Positions 1-11,169 of a stretch of 64,000 nt of DNA are shown piece after piece. Origin of the DNA: Ignelater luminosus (lineage: Eukaryota; Arthropoda; Insecta; Coleoptera; Elateridae); assembly GCA_011009095.1 (NCBI GenBank), contig VTPC01004757.1, positions 27,827 through 91,826 of the forward strand, in the 5' to 3' direction. Under the pieces are notes generated by a model. It saw only the letters and a program-made list of their open reading frames with translations, did no database searches and was not told where the DNA came from. Within the stretch, counting starts at the first letter, position 1. Each line of letters begins with the position of its first letter. The translations under genes were made by a program, and so were the position numbers.

Positions 1-2340
1 AGAAATGTATAGAAATTTGCTGTATTGAACTAAATAACTTGAATCTGTTGTTTTTTTATATTTATAGGCTACCGACCAGTTAGTTTGACAACTTTATAAC
101 AGCAATCGAGAAAGATCTAATGTTTTTGGATGGAAATAAAAAAATCACAGCTTCAAGAGACTACAATACTTATTTTGATAAAGGGAAACGTAAAGAAAAG
201 CAACTTATGGATGTCTTGAAACGTTTTGGCTTTGTAATGCTATCTTTTGAAGCTACTAGAAAAGTAAACTATTTAAATATAATGTTTATAAATTTTACTG
301 TTAAGAATTTAACTACATAGGTATTACTAACCGATTTATCTAAAACATCTGAAATCTTGCACAGAATCTTGGTTAAATGTTCTAATTAACATACAAAAAG
401 TCACCGAATGTATTCCTCTTGAGGAAGAAATTATGGCAGTCAGAAAAAAAATGTATCTACTTTACAAGTCATCTTGGAACTTTAGCTTTAGATTTATAGT
501 TTAGAGTAGTGAGTAAATAAACGTGCTCTTAAAATAATACCAATTATGCATTAAGTTACGTCTTTGGTACGTTTAGTTAAGAAAGCAATGTCATAGAGAC
601 TGCACGAGGTGTGAATCAACATGTTCCTTCTTTCGGACGAAACTCTGTTAAGACCTAGTAGATTGTTACAAGTAGAGTCATTTATTGTCAAAGATCCGAT
701 AACACTTGACCGGATTGTTTAGTGTCAGCTAACAAAGCCGAAGACTAGAGCAAAGGTGGGAAAGTGGAGGTAGTGAGGATGTGACCGTGACGTATTTAAT
801 TCTACTAGGCGGTGTACTGTTGTTTCTCTTGCTAATTGTTGTTTTAGAATGCATTTGTGTGATTTTCATGGTGGTTGAGACTGATAAAAAATTGTTCTGA
901 AATGGAAATATGGGTTTTATGTGGGGCTTCTCTTGAGAATGGAAATGTAGTTACAGTGAGTAAAGGGAAAAATACTGTTAGCAGTAAGTATTGCTCAAAA
1001 ATAATAATATAGAAAGTATCTTTACCAATTGTATGTAGATTAATTAATGCAGGTGGCCCTTGTCCATAAAAATGAATCTGTGGAAGACCAACGAAAAGTT
1101 TCTAGACTGTCCGTGGTCAAACTCTTTGATTTTAAAAATGATTAAACGTGCCAACATGGCTTGAAAGACACGCCTTTAATCAGCCAGGGAATAATCAACA
1201 AAGATTCGTATTTAAAGAGTGCCTGAAAAATTTTTCGTATTGTTGTTTGCAAACACTTTCTAACTGCATTGTTTTGACCGAAGTTAGCTACATCTCACTA
1301 TGCGAAAAAAAACAAAAATTCACTAAATATTCCAGAATTACGTCCATTTGAGAGATATTAGTTTCAGATCAGCACATTTCAGCAAAAATGATCGATAGTC
1401 GAAACTCAAGCTGGGCAAAATCTGATGAGAGGTATCAAAAATCACATTCAAAATTCTTCCTTTCCCCAAAGAACACTAATTCACTAATTAATTGCATGTA
1501 ATTGTCTCAACACTAATATAAATTGAAGAAAACCTAAACGTTTTTCGGAAATATTGTTGAATTTGGTGTTTCCGTGCCTTTAGATACAGTTATTACAATA
1601 ATAAAAAGTGAAAAATGCCTTTAAATTAAAAAAAATCTTCCAGATGTTTAAAGAATCTCTTACTTTTTGGTCACTTACACCTTATTTGGTTCTTTACATC
1701 TCAAAACGCTAGTGGAAACTTTTTACATATTGGTGAGGGCTATGAACAGAGCATGCCTGCTAGCTTTCAGCTTTATGCGAATTTTTTCAACTCTTGTGGA
1801 TTTTTCTTAATTTTGCTGTACTGTAGTTGAGTTTTTGAGTCATATCTGAATTGGTGTGAACTATCTCATATCTGCTGGTACTAGGAAAACTCAAATACTT
1901 TTATCTGATTGTACATATTTGAAAGTCTTGATTCTGTCCTCGAGGACACTTTTAAAGAATTTAATATTAGGAAAAATAGAGAGAGTATTAAGTATCTTAT
2001 GATGATGAAAAGGTGTTTCTCACCTGAACAATCGATCATCTAGTTAGAAACCAGACAATGCTAATTTCTAATATCACCAGCATCTTGCATGATTCACAAC
2101 TTAAATTATTCTATTATTCAGTTTCTAGTGTTTGTTTTATTTTTCCGTTTATGTCTCTTTTGAGGAAACCTTTTTTGAAAGCAGATGAAACGTTGAGTTA
2201 TAACTCAATTCTAATAATCCTGAATCTTGAACTGCAGTCAACTCCGCTACATTAGATTTTTTTCCTTATTCTGTGTTTGAAACATTTTTAAAATTTTAAT
2301 TATTATTATTTCTGGATTCTGTACGTAAACGAACTTGGCT
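1..2340. other. A+T-rich stretch, no gene recognised
   Basis: I see only short open frames (up to about 70 codons) with no recognisable motif, no paired inverted ends and no long tandem repeat. It may be intergenic or intronic. Confidence 0.5.
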
Positions 2341-2559
2341 TTAGTGCGGCTCCTAATATGAGGAGACCGTCATTTAGCTTTAACCCTTTCAGAACCGCAA
2401 AGGCATACCTATACATATGTCCCATACAATGTCAAAATTATCTCTAGGATAAATGTTATTTTATGGTATATTTCATATTTGAATGTCATTCGGCAACTCC
2501 GCTCTCATTTACTCTTGCAGTATAACCACGCTTTCATAGAAATAATGCTCTGTCAGGAT

Positions 2560-2735
2560 AAGACCTGCAACATTTTGCAAAGAATTTGTCTGAGAAAGAG
2601 TCCAAAATAGAATCTGAATATGAAAGTGATGAAAGTAGGGATCCGTTTCATAACAGTGATGATTCTAGAGAGGCAAGCTATGAAATGAAAACCATCATGA
2701 GTCTCACATTGAAGGAAATAAAAATCTTGAACTGA
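2560..2735 (+). pseudogene. acidic Ser/Glu/Asp-rich fragment, possibly piggyBac-like N-terminus
   Basis: A frame of about 55 codons is rich in Ser, Glu and Asp (for example EYESDESRDPF and NSDDSREAS) and lies just upstream of the DD41D element. Acidic, low-complexity N-termini of this kind are usual in piggyBac-type transposases. A clear piggyBac C-terminus lies 3 kb downstream on the same strand (5340-5705), so the two could be the ends of one copy split by the DD41D insertion. I could not find the catalytic core between them. It could equally be an unrelated acidic protein fragment or chance. Confidence 0.2.
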
Positions 2736-2769
2736 TAAACAAGCTCGAAAATCTACCATTTGACGAGTA

Positions 2770-4485
2770 TACAGGGTGATTCTGAAATAAAGGGTATCCT
2801 CTTAAAGGTGGATAGCGGTGTGATAGTACATACATTTGCGATAAAAAAAGGTAGGTAAAAATTGCATAGTTTCCGAGAAAAAGACTTTTGAAATTTAATC
2901 GCTAAGCCAAGCCGGTCCTGCTCTCATACTTTTACTTAAGTAAAAATCGATAGGGGTTGACTGACCCTCCTTGTCATTGGCAGGTAGCTATTTACATATG
3001 TAAGGGTCGGAACATGTTGTCACAATCAGTCGGTCTTTGACTTTCCTGAGGGTGACAAGGTGTGAAAAAAATTAAAGTGAGCGAGATGTTTTCCACTCGA
3101 GAGTTGGCAGACATAACTTTAATGTATGGAGAATGTCATTATAATGTAGAAGCGACAAAACGACTGTACGCCGATCGTTTTCCACAACGAAGACAGCCTT
3201 TGCGGAATACAATACTGCAAACGATACAACGACTTCATGATACAGGTAGCACCGTCGCAACATATGAAGGCCGTAGACAAGAACGAGCACCACACATTCT
3301 TCAAGCGGAAGAAGATGTATTAGATATGATTAATGAAGATCCTACAATAAGTACCCGCGGTATCGCACGCGACATGAACGTTTCCCAAGCAACAGCGCAT
3401 CGGATATTAAAGTCGTACTTATTACATCGCTATCACGTGTAACGGGTTCAGCATTTAACTGAAAATGATTTTGCACCGAGACGAACATTTTGTGAGTGGT
3501 TTCAACAAAAAACAATGCAACAACAGGAATTTGTAGAGAAAGTACTGTTTACGGATGAGTGTTGTTTTACGCGAGACGGTATCTTAAATTTTCATAACGT
3601 ACATTATTGGAATGACGCTAATCCTCACCTGATTAGGGAAAATAAATCTCAATGGCGGTTTTCTATTAATGTGTGGCGTGGCATTTTAGGAGACACATTG
3701 TTTGGACCATTTATTTTACCACAGCGGTTAAACGGAGACACGTATCTGGAATTTCTAGAAAACAGGTTGCCAGATATGTTGGATGATACACCTCTAGAAA
3801 CTCGTAGGCATATTTATTACATGCATGATGGAGCCCCTCCGCATACTAGCGCACGTGTGCAGGGCTATTTGAGCGAAATGTTTCCCCATCGGTGGATTGG
3901 TCGCAATGGTCCCGTACGCTGGCCTGCTCGTAGCCCTGACATAAATCCTCTGGACTACTTCTTGTGGGGTCGCATGAAGTCTGTTGTATATCGCACGGAA
4001 TTCGAAAACGCAGAAGACCTTCAATAACGCATTTTAGCAGCAGCCGCAGAAATTCGCAATACAGCTGGAATATTTACTCGTGTGCGTAACAGTTTTCACC
4101 GACGCATAGAGGCTTGTCTTCAGGTCGACGGTGGTCATTTTCAACATTTGTTGTAATATTTTGGTAAGTTGCCCGTCTTTCGAGTAATAAGGTGATAACA
4201 TGAATGCGTAAACGTCGCGATACTCTGTTTAGTCTTTACAAGAAAACGAAAGAAGATTAAATTATGAATTATGGCCCTTTTTCGTGCGCTTTTGAATGAG
4301 ATTCGCGTTTCTGACATTAACAAAAGAAGCCATATTTTCGCGTTAAATAGACAGCGGTCAGCGACCTTCATTTTACTATTGAAATATATTTTTAGAAAAA
4401 GAAATTGGAAGTACTTAGTTGTTAGGGTAAAGCCAGTGCCTTTGAAAGAAGCAGGTACCAAATATTTAATCTTCAAGAAAACGTT
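2770..4485 (+). mobile_element. DD41D-type Tc1/mariner superfamily transposon
   Basis: The left end begins with TATACAGGGTGATTC, the kind of terminus seen on many insect elements of this superfamily. A transposase frame follows at 3086-4156. The right end is not clean: near 4455-4485 there is only weak inverted resemblance to the left end (TACC followed by ATTT), and no CACCCTGTA end is present. The right boundary is therefore an estimate. The 3' untranslated part (4157-4480) is unusually free of features, and the short open frames on both strands there look like shadows. Confidence 0.75.
3086..4156 (+). pseudogene. DD41D transposase with N-terminal DUF4817-type helix-turn-helix, two in-frame stops
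   Basis: One reading frame runs from ATG at 3086 (MFSTRELADITLMYGE) to TAA at 4154-4156, about 356 codons, the usual size for the family. The first 110 residues are a DUF4817-like DNA-binding region. The DDE/D core shows TDECCFTRDG (Asp at 3554), MHDGAPPHTS (Asp at 3827) and SPDINPLDYF (Asp at 3953). Aligned to mariner, 41 residues separate the second and third Asp, hence DD41D. Two TAA stops interrupt the frame, at 3440-3442 and 4025-4027. The frame is otherwise intact to the family-typical GGHFQHLL end. Both stops fall where relatives commonly have Gln, so each could be a single C-to-T change. The copy is inactive as it stands but only modestly decayed. A GTG at 3062 is in frame but is not a credible eukaryotic start. 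Confidence 0.9.
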
Positions 4486-4489
4486 TTGA

Positions 4490-5330
4490 CGAGAAACCTG
4501 TTTATAATTCTCGCTTTTTTGGATTAAGAAGGAAACATGATGGGGGGTAAAATAAAGTTGCTGTACTTGCTTAGTTGACAGACTTACTATTTACTATTTG
4601 CTCGAGATAAAAGAAGGCGATAGCTTATGTTAAAAGGAATGGCTATTTCGCCGAAAGCATGGTAAACACACCAAACCTTTCTCGCACTTTAAACGCTTAT
4701 AATAGTTTTTCTGGTTTCTACAATGCCATAAATAACCTATGAACACGTTTATAACATTTACTTTTTGATCTGTAAACGGAAAAATATTAAAATTTTACTG
4801 TTAGTTACTTTTTTCTGTAAAATTCCGAAGAACCAAAAACTTCAATAAGCATTATGCTACATAAATAAAAATTGGTTGATTTTATGGAATTGAGTTAAAT
4901 ACAGAAGCGATAATTAGTAGTATCTTCCATAATGTTTTCTATTCAAATGACTAAATAATAATAAGGGATTAAAATGTTGCTTGCGAGACTGGAGTCTATT
5001 GCTCGTGACATAAATTATGCTATTATCTTTTTACTGTCTTAATACATTTCAACAACCCTGCCTGTTAAACATATCACAATTTCTTTGATCTCCTCAACTT
5101 CAGATTTAAGAAGGGAAAGTTGAAAATGTCCAGGGGGTAGCTTATGATGGCATTTATTGTTCATTGTGCTACTACACCTGCGTTAGTTCAAAGAAAATAG
5201 GCACGTCTGGCAAATTTTCATTCTTGCACTACAATGGTTTTACAACAACCGTAAATCTCCTTAACTTTCACTTTTTACTCCGAAGGCGAGAATACAAAGA
5301 ACACTTTCCTTTTTCTAACTAGAGGCGGCT
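4490..5330. other. no gene recognised between two transposon pieces
   Basis: The stretch is A+T-rich and has no convincing frame. I looked for a piggyBac catalytic core that would link the acidic piece at 2.6 kb to the C-terminus at 5.4 kb and did not find one. Confidence 0.5.
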
Positions 5331-5339
5331 TCAGTATTT

Positions 5340-5704
5340 AATATTTTCCTGTAAGTGGTGGAAAAAAAATCTGTTCAAATTGTTGATAATGTCAGCAGTC
5401 AATAATTGAATTGTTTATATAATGAAGTAAATAGAAGAAAAGAACCATTTATTGATTTATATCCTTTGACTGAAGAACTTATTGCAAATGGGAAAGGTAT
5501 AAGCTGCACTTGCATTAGAAGAAGATCACTGGATTGGCCATCGAAGAAAGCTAGAATTATGCTAAATGCCGGAGACCACCTGCCGGTACAAACATCCTTT
5601 AGAAGAAGATGTGCCAGGTCAGTTCAAAGGAAACAGGAAAAAGAACGACTACAGTTTGTCCAAGGTGTGATATACCATTATGTAAACAGTGTTTCACACC
5701 TTAC

Positions 5705-5705
<1 letters not shown>
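5340..5705 (+). pseudogene. piggyBac-type transposase, C-terminal fragment
   Basis: The translation shows the last part of a piggyBac transposase: WWKK near 5360, then LYNEVNRRKEPFIDL and LTEELIANGK (from about 5412), then a stretch around AGDHLPVQT. After a frame change it ends in a cysteine cluster, CPRCDIPLCKQCFTPYHT (about 5654-5707). This Cys/His pattern is the RING-like C-terminal domain typical of piggyBac transposases. At least two frame changes separate the blocks, so it is a relic. The element sequence stops where a (TA)n tract begins. No target duplication or terminal repeat is visible. Confidence 0.75.

Positions 5706-5707
<2 letters not shown>

Positions 5708-5748
<41 letters not shown>
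5708..5748. repeat. (TA)n microsatellite
   Basis: About 40 bp of uninterrupted TA dinucleotides directly abut the end of the piggyBac-type C-terminal fragment. Confidence 0.97.
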
Positions 5749-5749
<1 letters not shown>

Positions 5750-5759
5750 TGTTTTTCTT

Positions 5760-8700
5760 CATAAAAGCTTCCATTGCCGTAGACAATCTAATTTCTAAAT
5801 ACAAAAAAGACATATACGTCCCATAATAAAATACCATTGGCGCATGTTAGTCCCGTACTCATATGGACATCTGAAGGAAAGCAAAAAAACAAAGGTTTTT
5901 AATATATTGGTGTAGGTATCAAATCATTTTTTTCAACTTCCTGCAAAAGTAGTTCCGAAAGGGTTAGTTACTTTTTACCCTTGGTTTAACGTAATAAAAA
6001 TGCTGTAGTCAGTAGTTAATGTGCAATACGGAGTCTAAATACTTAGAAAGCATGCATTTCTGAACAGTGGCTTTGATTGTTATGAGTTTCAACCAGAAAG
6101 CTTCCCACCACGTTTGCCAGCCTTCACTTACGTTCTGGGATCTTAAAAATATGGTGAAAGCAAGCAGACGATGAATCAGCTTTTTTCTATCGAGAACTCT
6201 CACATGATTCGGCATCTACAACTACTTTAGTTTCTGTTTGTAATTTGAATAGATTACTGAAACGGCCAAAAAGCAAAGTTCCTTTTCGAGTTAAGACAAA
6301 ACGAGCGCTTGCCGTGCGTTGTGCAATTCAGCAGAAAAAAAGCTTCCTGTAGGTGATAAATTCCATAAATAAGATTGATAAACAGAGTGAATTGCATAGC
6401 AAAACACTGTTGGAAGTTTTTAATCTACTACAACATCTAACCTATTCAATACTGAGATTCAGGTTGAATAATGCACTATAGCTCTAAAGCTGATATCTGA
6501 CATTACGATGAACTCTTTTCTGTTCCTACTTGATATTGGACAAAATGTTTACTATGTCTAGTACTTTCTTATAGTAACCTGTTATGTGAATGACGTGTTA
6601 GCGCCAGTTCAACATTTTGATTTATAATAGGTTTTAGAAAATATGCGACTATTATGGGCTCAGTAAAGTATAGTTAATCTCAGCAAAAATGTATAGTCTT
6701 ATTAAGTATAATTCGATAAGCCAAAAAAAACCTGTTCAATGTTCAGTTTTATTAAAAGAATTATTTGATAAAAATGAAATAATGTCATCAACGTATCAAA
6801 GGATACATGTGGCATCTTTAGAAGAAGACTGAAAGCACTTCAGGGACACCACTTCTCATGCTGTATTTATTGGAGAGTACGGTCTATTTAGGCTTTGAAA
6901 TATTTCTCTCTGAGAAAATCGGATTCACATTTCTTAGTTGTGAATGTTGCTAAGAACTCGACTGCTCCATCTAGTATTATAAACTTTGAAGAAGTCAACA
7001 AATTGAGCATGATGTTCTAGTTGAATTAATACATCCGTGGTAGAACAGTTTAGGCAAGAGCTGCATTAGCTTTTTAAGAGAATTGTTCAATAATTACTTA
7101 CAGTTTTGAAACGGGAATAGTTATTGTTTCCTTCCTTTGCAAGTGATATTAGTAACATGCTGGCAAATTTTATTAAACAAATCTAGTGAATCTCATGGAC
7201 AAAAGAAATGTAGATGGAAAAGTGTGGACTAGTGACGTAAAAGGCTTATTGTAATATACAGAAACCGACAAACGAAAAGTTCAAAGCAACCTCCATTTGG
7301 TGTCTAGTATGCTGGTAGACTTTTGCGTACATGCGTTCATGCAATAACTTTGTCGACATTCTTAAGTATTACTAGGGTGAGTCTGTTGCTTTTTAAATTT
7401 TATTAAATTAGGTATACAGCGGTGTAAGGTTACTATTATTTTACACATTGCTGTCAAAGATGACTTTAATCAGCTTGTAACGATTTGTAAATTTTGCGAG
7501 CAGCATAATGTTATGTTAATCAGCGTGGAAGTAAAGTAAGATTGATTTAGAAACACCATAAACTATAAACCACGTACCATAATCACACTTTTTATGTAAT
7601 GCTGAAACTGCAAATTACCTTCATTTATTTTGCAAATGGTTTTTTGAGTCTTAATATCTCGAGGGTGTCGTTTCTACATAGCTTCATTTTTGTGTTACAT
7701 GTTCCGTGCGTTTATACTTGAGCTAGTTATCCGCCGATGTTTCACAGTTTAGTACAATTAGATATCAAGTGTGTTCTTGAGTTCTTAATGCATTACATTC
7801 TATGCTCCATTAGCTGACATGAGTCCTATTATACTTGGTTAATTATTTAAGGTTATGCAATCGACGCCGACTTGCTGAAAGTCTGTACAATTTAAAAAAG
7901 TGTTGTAGTTACTTTGCTCTTAAAAGATAAATTGCAAAGTGTAATTTATAAAAATATTATTTGGAAGGGGGTTCCTCCGCCGCCGGGCTGTTTATTATCT
8001 ATGAATATATTTCATTATTAACTGTTAGATCAAATGGTTTCATCGAGTTTGAATGTATATTTAAATCTGGTCGCCTAACCAAACATTTATTATAAACTAG
8101 GGCAGTGTATCAAACTGTACAACTATTTATAAAACTTTAGTTTCAAAAATACAATTCGTGGAGAATTTATATCTTGAAACAACAAAGCGAACTTGATACA
8201 AACATTTGCTTGATCCCGGCTGTTCCTTTACGGTGCATCAGTGTTACAGTCTTTTTCCCAATCTGCATAACCAAATTTATTTTCGATTTATTTACCGATT
8301 TTATTATAAGGAGGAAAACTAGACAGGTTTTCTTTTATACCTTGAATAACAACAAAAAAATGCTTTTTATTTTTAATACATTCTACCTACTTTTTTCTCA
8401 TCATTCATTTTTTTAATTAACTTGTTCATTACATTGCAGCATTAAAAACAGATCTGACAAGGTGAAAGATTGCTTTGTTATTCTTTGAGAATTTGTTTGC
8501 GTTGGTATTAGCTTTTCATTGAGTACATGTGCACTTGTACTGCCTCTATTATGCGTAATCTGCAATGCTGTATATCTAAGAATTGCTTTGCCGAGATTTA
8601 ATTTCACACTTTTTTGGATAATTGTTATTATTATTATCAACGTAGAAAACCATTCGGCATTTTAAATAATCTAAACAACAGTTTAGATTATTTTCTTAAA

Positions 8701-10120
8701 AAACTATAAAGTTATTTTTGGCCATGCAAATAACTTTTTAATAAAATTAATATGAAATTATATTCACTAATCATACTTTTGTCTTAATTTTAAATTTATC
8801 ATTACTATTACTTAGAATTAGTTTTTTCATAAAGTTCGCTCGTCGTTTGCTTGCATTTTTTACACAACTAATGATGACACAATGTGATTAATTATTCTTT
8901 GCTTTAATAATTTAAATAGAAATAACCAAGTTATAATTCAACTCGTTTCTGTCTGTTTTCAAAAGAAAATCAACATACTAAGCATTAATGTTAGCATATT
9001 CAAAATGTTACGTTGAAGAGGTCTGCAAAACTTGAATAAATTACTGTCACGAAGCTAATGTAAACATGAATAAGTACGTCAAGCGTAAGGTTAGAGTTTT
9101 CCTCTGGGAAAACGCAAACATATTTGGTGTTTTTCAACCTTTTTGCTGCCCTGTTAAACAATGCTTGTTTGCATTAAAATCTTTGTGCTAAAAACCCTTT
9201 CTTCTTACTGATTTATTATACTTAAAATTATCTTTCTAGAAGTGGCGTTAATAAACAGATATGATTGTTTTTCTGGTACAATTTTTAAACCATTTATTTA
9301 AATATTTCTTCCGATGTTTATATAAAGAAAGAATAGTCTGGTATTATTATATAAAACCGGATCTTTAAATATCGAATACACAGCTAAACCTCTTGTGTGA
9401 TGGATTTTCAGGGTCCTGTCTGTTTGGTTTTATTGGTTGTCACTTTGGAAATTTAAGTGATGTAGTGTCGTAAATCGAATTCCGCCCTGTAAATATTGTC
9501 ATATACTTTCTTGGCACGTCTTTAAAGAATCCTAAATACTTTTATTCTTTAAGACAAATGATAAGAGATTATTAGTATCTATTACAAGTAGAACAAGTTA
9601 TATTAAAATGTTTAACATTTCTTTCCTATTAACATTGTATTATCTACAAGTTTATAAATATTATAGTAAGTTATTCCACAGTGGGTTTTAAATTATTTTT
9701 CTACTACCGGATAATCAGTCACCTGTTAAGTCACAAAAGAAAACTTCTCTTCCAATATTCTGACTAGTATGTTCTGAAGAGCTTTTGACTATGTGACTCC
9801 AATTTGACAAAATTGTCGAATCAGAGATTAATTCAAATTTTAAAGGCAATTGAATGCAATTCTATTCACCGTCAAAACAAGTAAAAGAGTTGCATCAAAT
9901 ATCAAGTTTTATATTAGGTAATTAAAGCAGTAATTATTATTATCGATAGTGGAACGCCCTACACCAAAAACGAACTGCAATGAGAAGGATCTACTGCATT
10001 TTTGTTAATTACTGTCTATATACCTGTTATATAAAACACTTGAATTTCTAAGCTTTGGAATATGAATTGTAACAGTAAGTTGGCAAAAGCTTTCCCCTTT
10101 ATCTTAAGCCAACTGTTATC
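5760..10120. other. 4.4 kb without a recognisable gene
   Basis: This long A+T-rich stretch has only short frames without motifs. A local GC-rich patch at 7965-7995 (TCCTCCGCCGCCGGGCTG) stands out from its surroundings, but no structure around it explains it. Confidence 0.45.
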
Positions 10121-10139
10121 AAATTGTACCGATAAGGTG

Positions 10140-11163
10140 CTGGGTTCATCTATTGTACGCCCACAGTTTTACTAGTAGCTTTTGGATTTGCTGCCTATTG
10201 AAAGTAACCACATCATAAATCTTTCCTATCTTCTACATGAACGTTATGTCCAGGTTCAGAGTAATTCAGAATAATTGTATCCGCTACGACTTCTGAAAAA
10301 TTGAGAATGCACGCAAAAAACGAATACATGCACAGCCGTTCATCTATGAAGTTATCTTCTTGGCATCTTGGCTATTCAGCAGGAAAGTGTAAAATGTGGG
10401 TGTAATATCATACTTATTCTTTTTAGAAATTGCTTCTGTCCATATGCACGCAAAATAATAATTTTCGTTGTGGTTTATTCCCAAAAGGTACAAACGATTC
10501 ATTGAATAAAAAACAGCTTTGAGACTCAATTTTTGGAACATTATAACTTTTTACAAACTCACGAAAGAGATAACTTTTGATCAATCGTTTAAAAGGCTTG
10601 AATCTTGACTTGCGTGAAGAGTTCACCTTTTTGTGTAAAATCCATCTACCGTTTGTATTAGTTTGACTGCAGTGCAAGCCTTCTTTCTGACTACCATTTT
10701 TGTGGATATAACATTCTTCACACATTTCACATTTATCGAGGGCAAGTTTCGTAAAAAATATGTTTGTCTTCTTAAATGTCTTTCTAGAGGGTTCATAAGA
10801 ACAGGTGTTCCTGTATTTTTCTATAATACATGGTGCGCATGGTATCAATGCTATTATATCTGATGGCAAATACCTGCGTTTTGGAGCATGAACTATTCTC
10901 TAATGAATAATTGTGCATTAAAATTTTACAATCTTTCTAGTTGATGCCTTTCCTCTTCTATCTGTCGCTGGTTTGACATTTCCCATTGTAGCAGAAATCA
11001 GGCCATCATAAACTACTGTGTTATTCTGTTTCGTAAATCCCAAGATTGTTAGAAAAAAGGTCTTGCAGACCATAACTTTAACGTTATTCTCTTGGACAAA
11101 AGAATAACAGGGAGATGGTTTCTGGTGAAGTAAAGTTTGTATAGGTTTCTTTTCTTTCTTCAT
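10140..11163 (-). pseudogene. degraded copy of an uncharacterised arthropod multicopy protein family
   Basis: Read on the minus strand from 11163 down, in several frames, the blocks are VCKTFFLTILGF, then DRRGKAST, then HAPKRRYLPSD (about 10890-10860), then CEMCEECYIHKN (about 10715), then MNRLYLLG, then ITPTFYTFLL, and finally ILNYSEPGHNVHVEDR (about 10230-10280). In memory, relatives have this order: an Arg-rich N-terminus, VCxxFFLxTLGF, D.RGKH, HAPNRRYLPSD, a CxxCE zinc-like pair, a DNCxxQNKNW block and EPGHTxMxAD..H. The last Asp/His-rich part looks like a nuclease or transposase core, which is my inference. The frame changes several times and the DNCxxQNKNW block is not legible, so it is a pseudogene. 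No paired terminal repeats were found, so its mode of mobility is unknown. Confidence 0.6.
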
Positions 11164-11169
11164 TACTTC

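Noticed and set aside
4141-4476. 111-codon minus-strand frame and overlapping plus-strand frame
   Set aside because: They lie in the 3' non-coding part of the DD41D element and have no motif; likely shadows.
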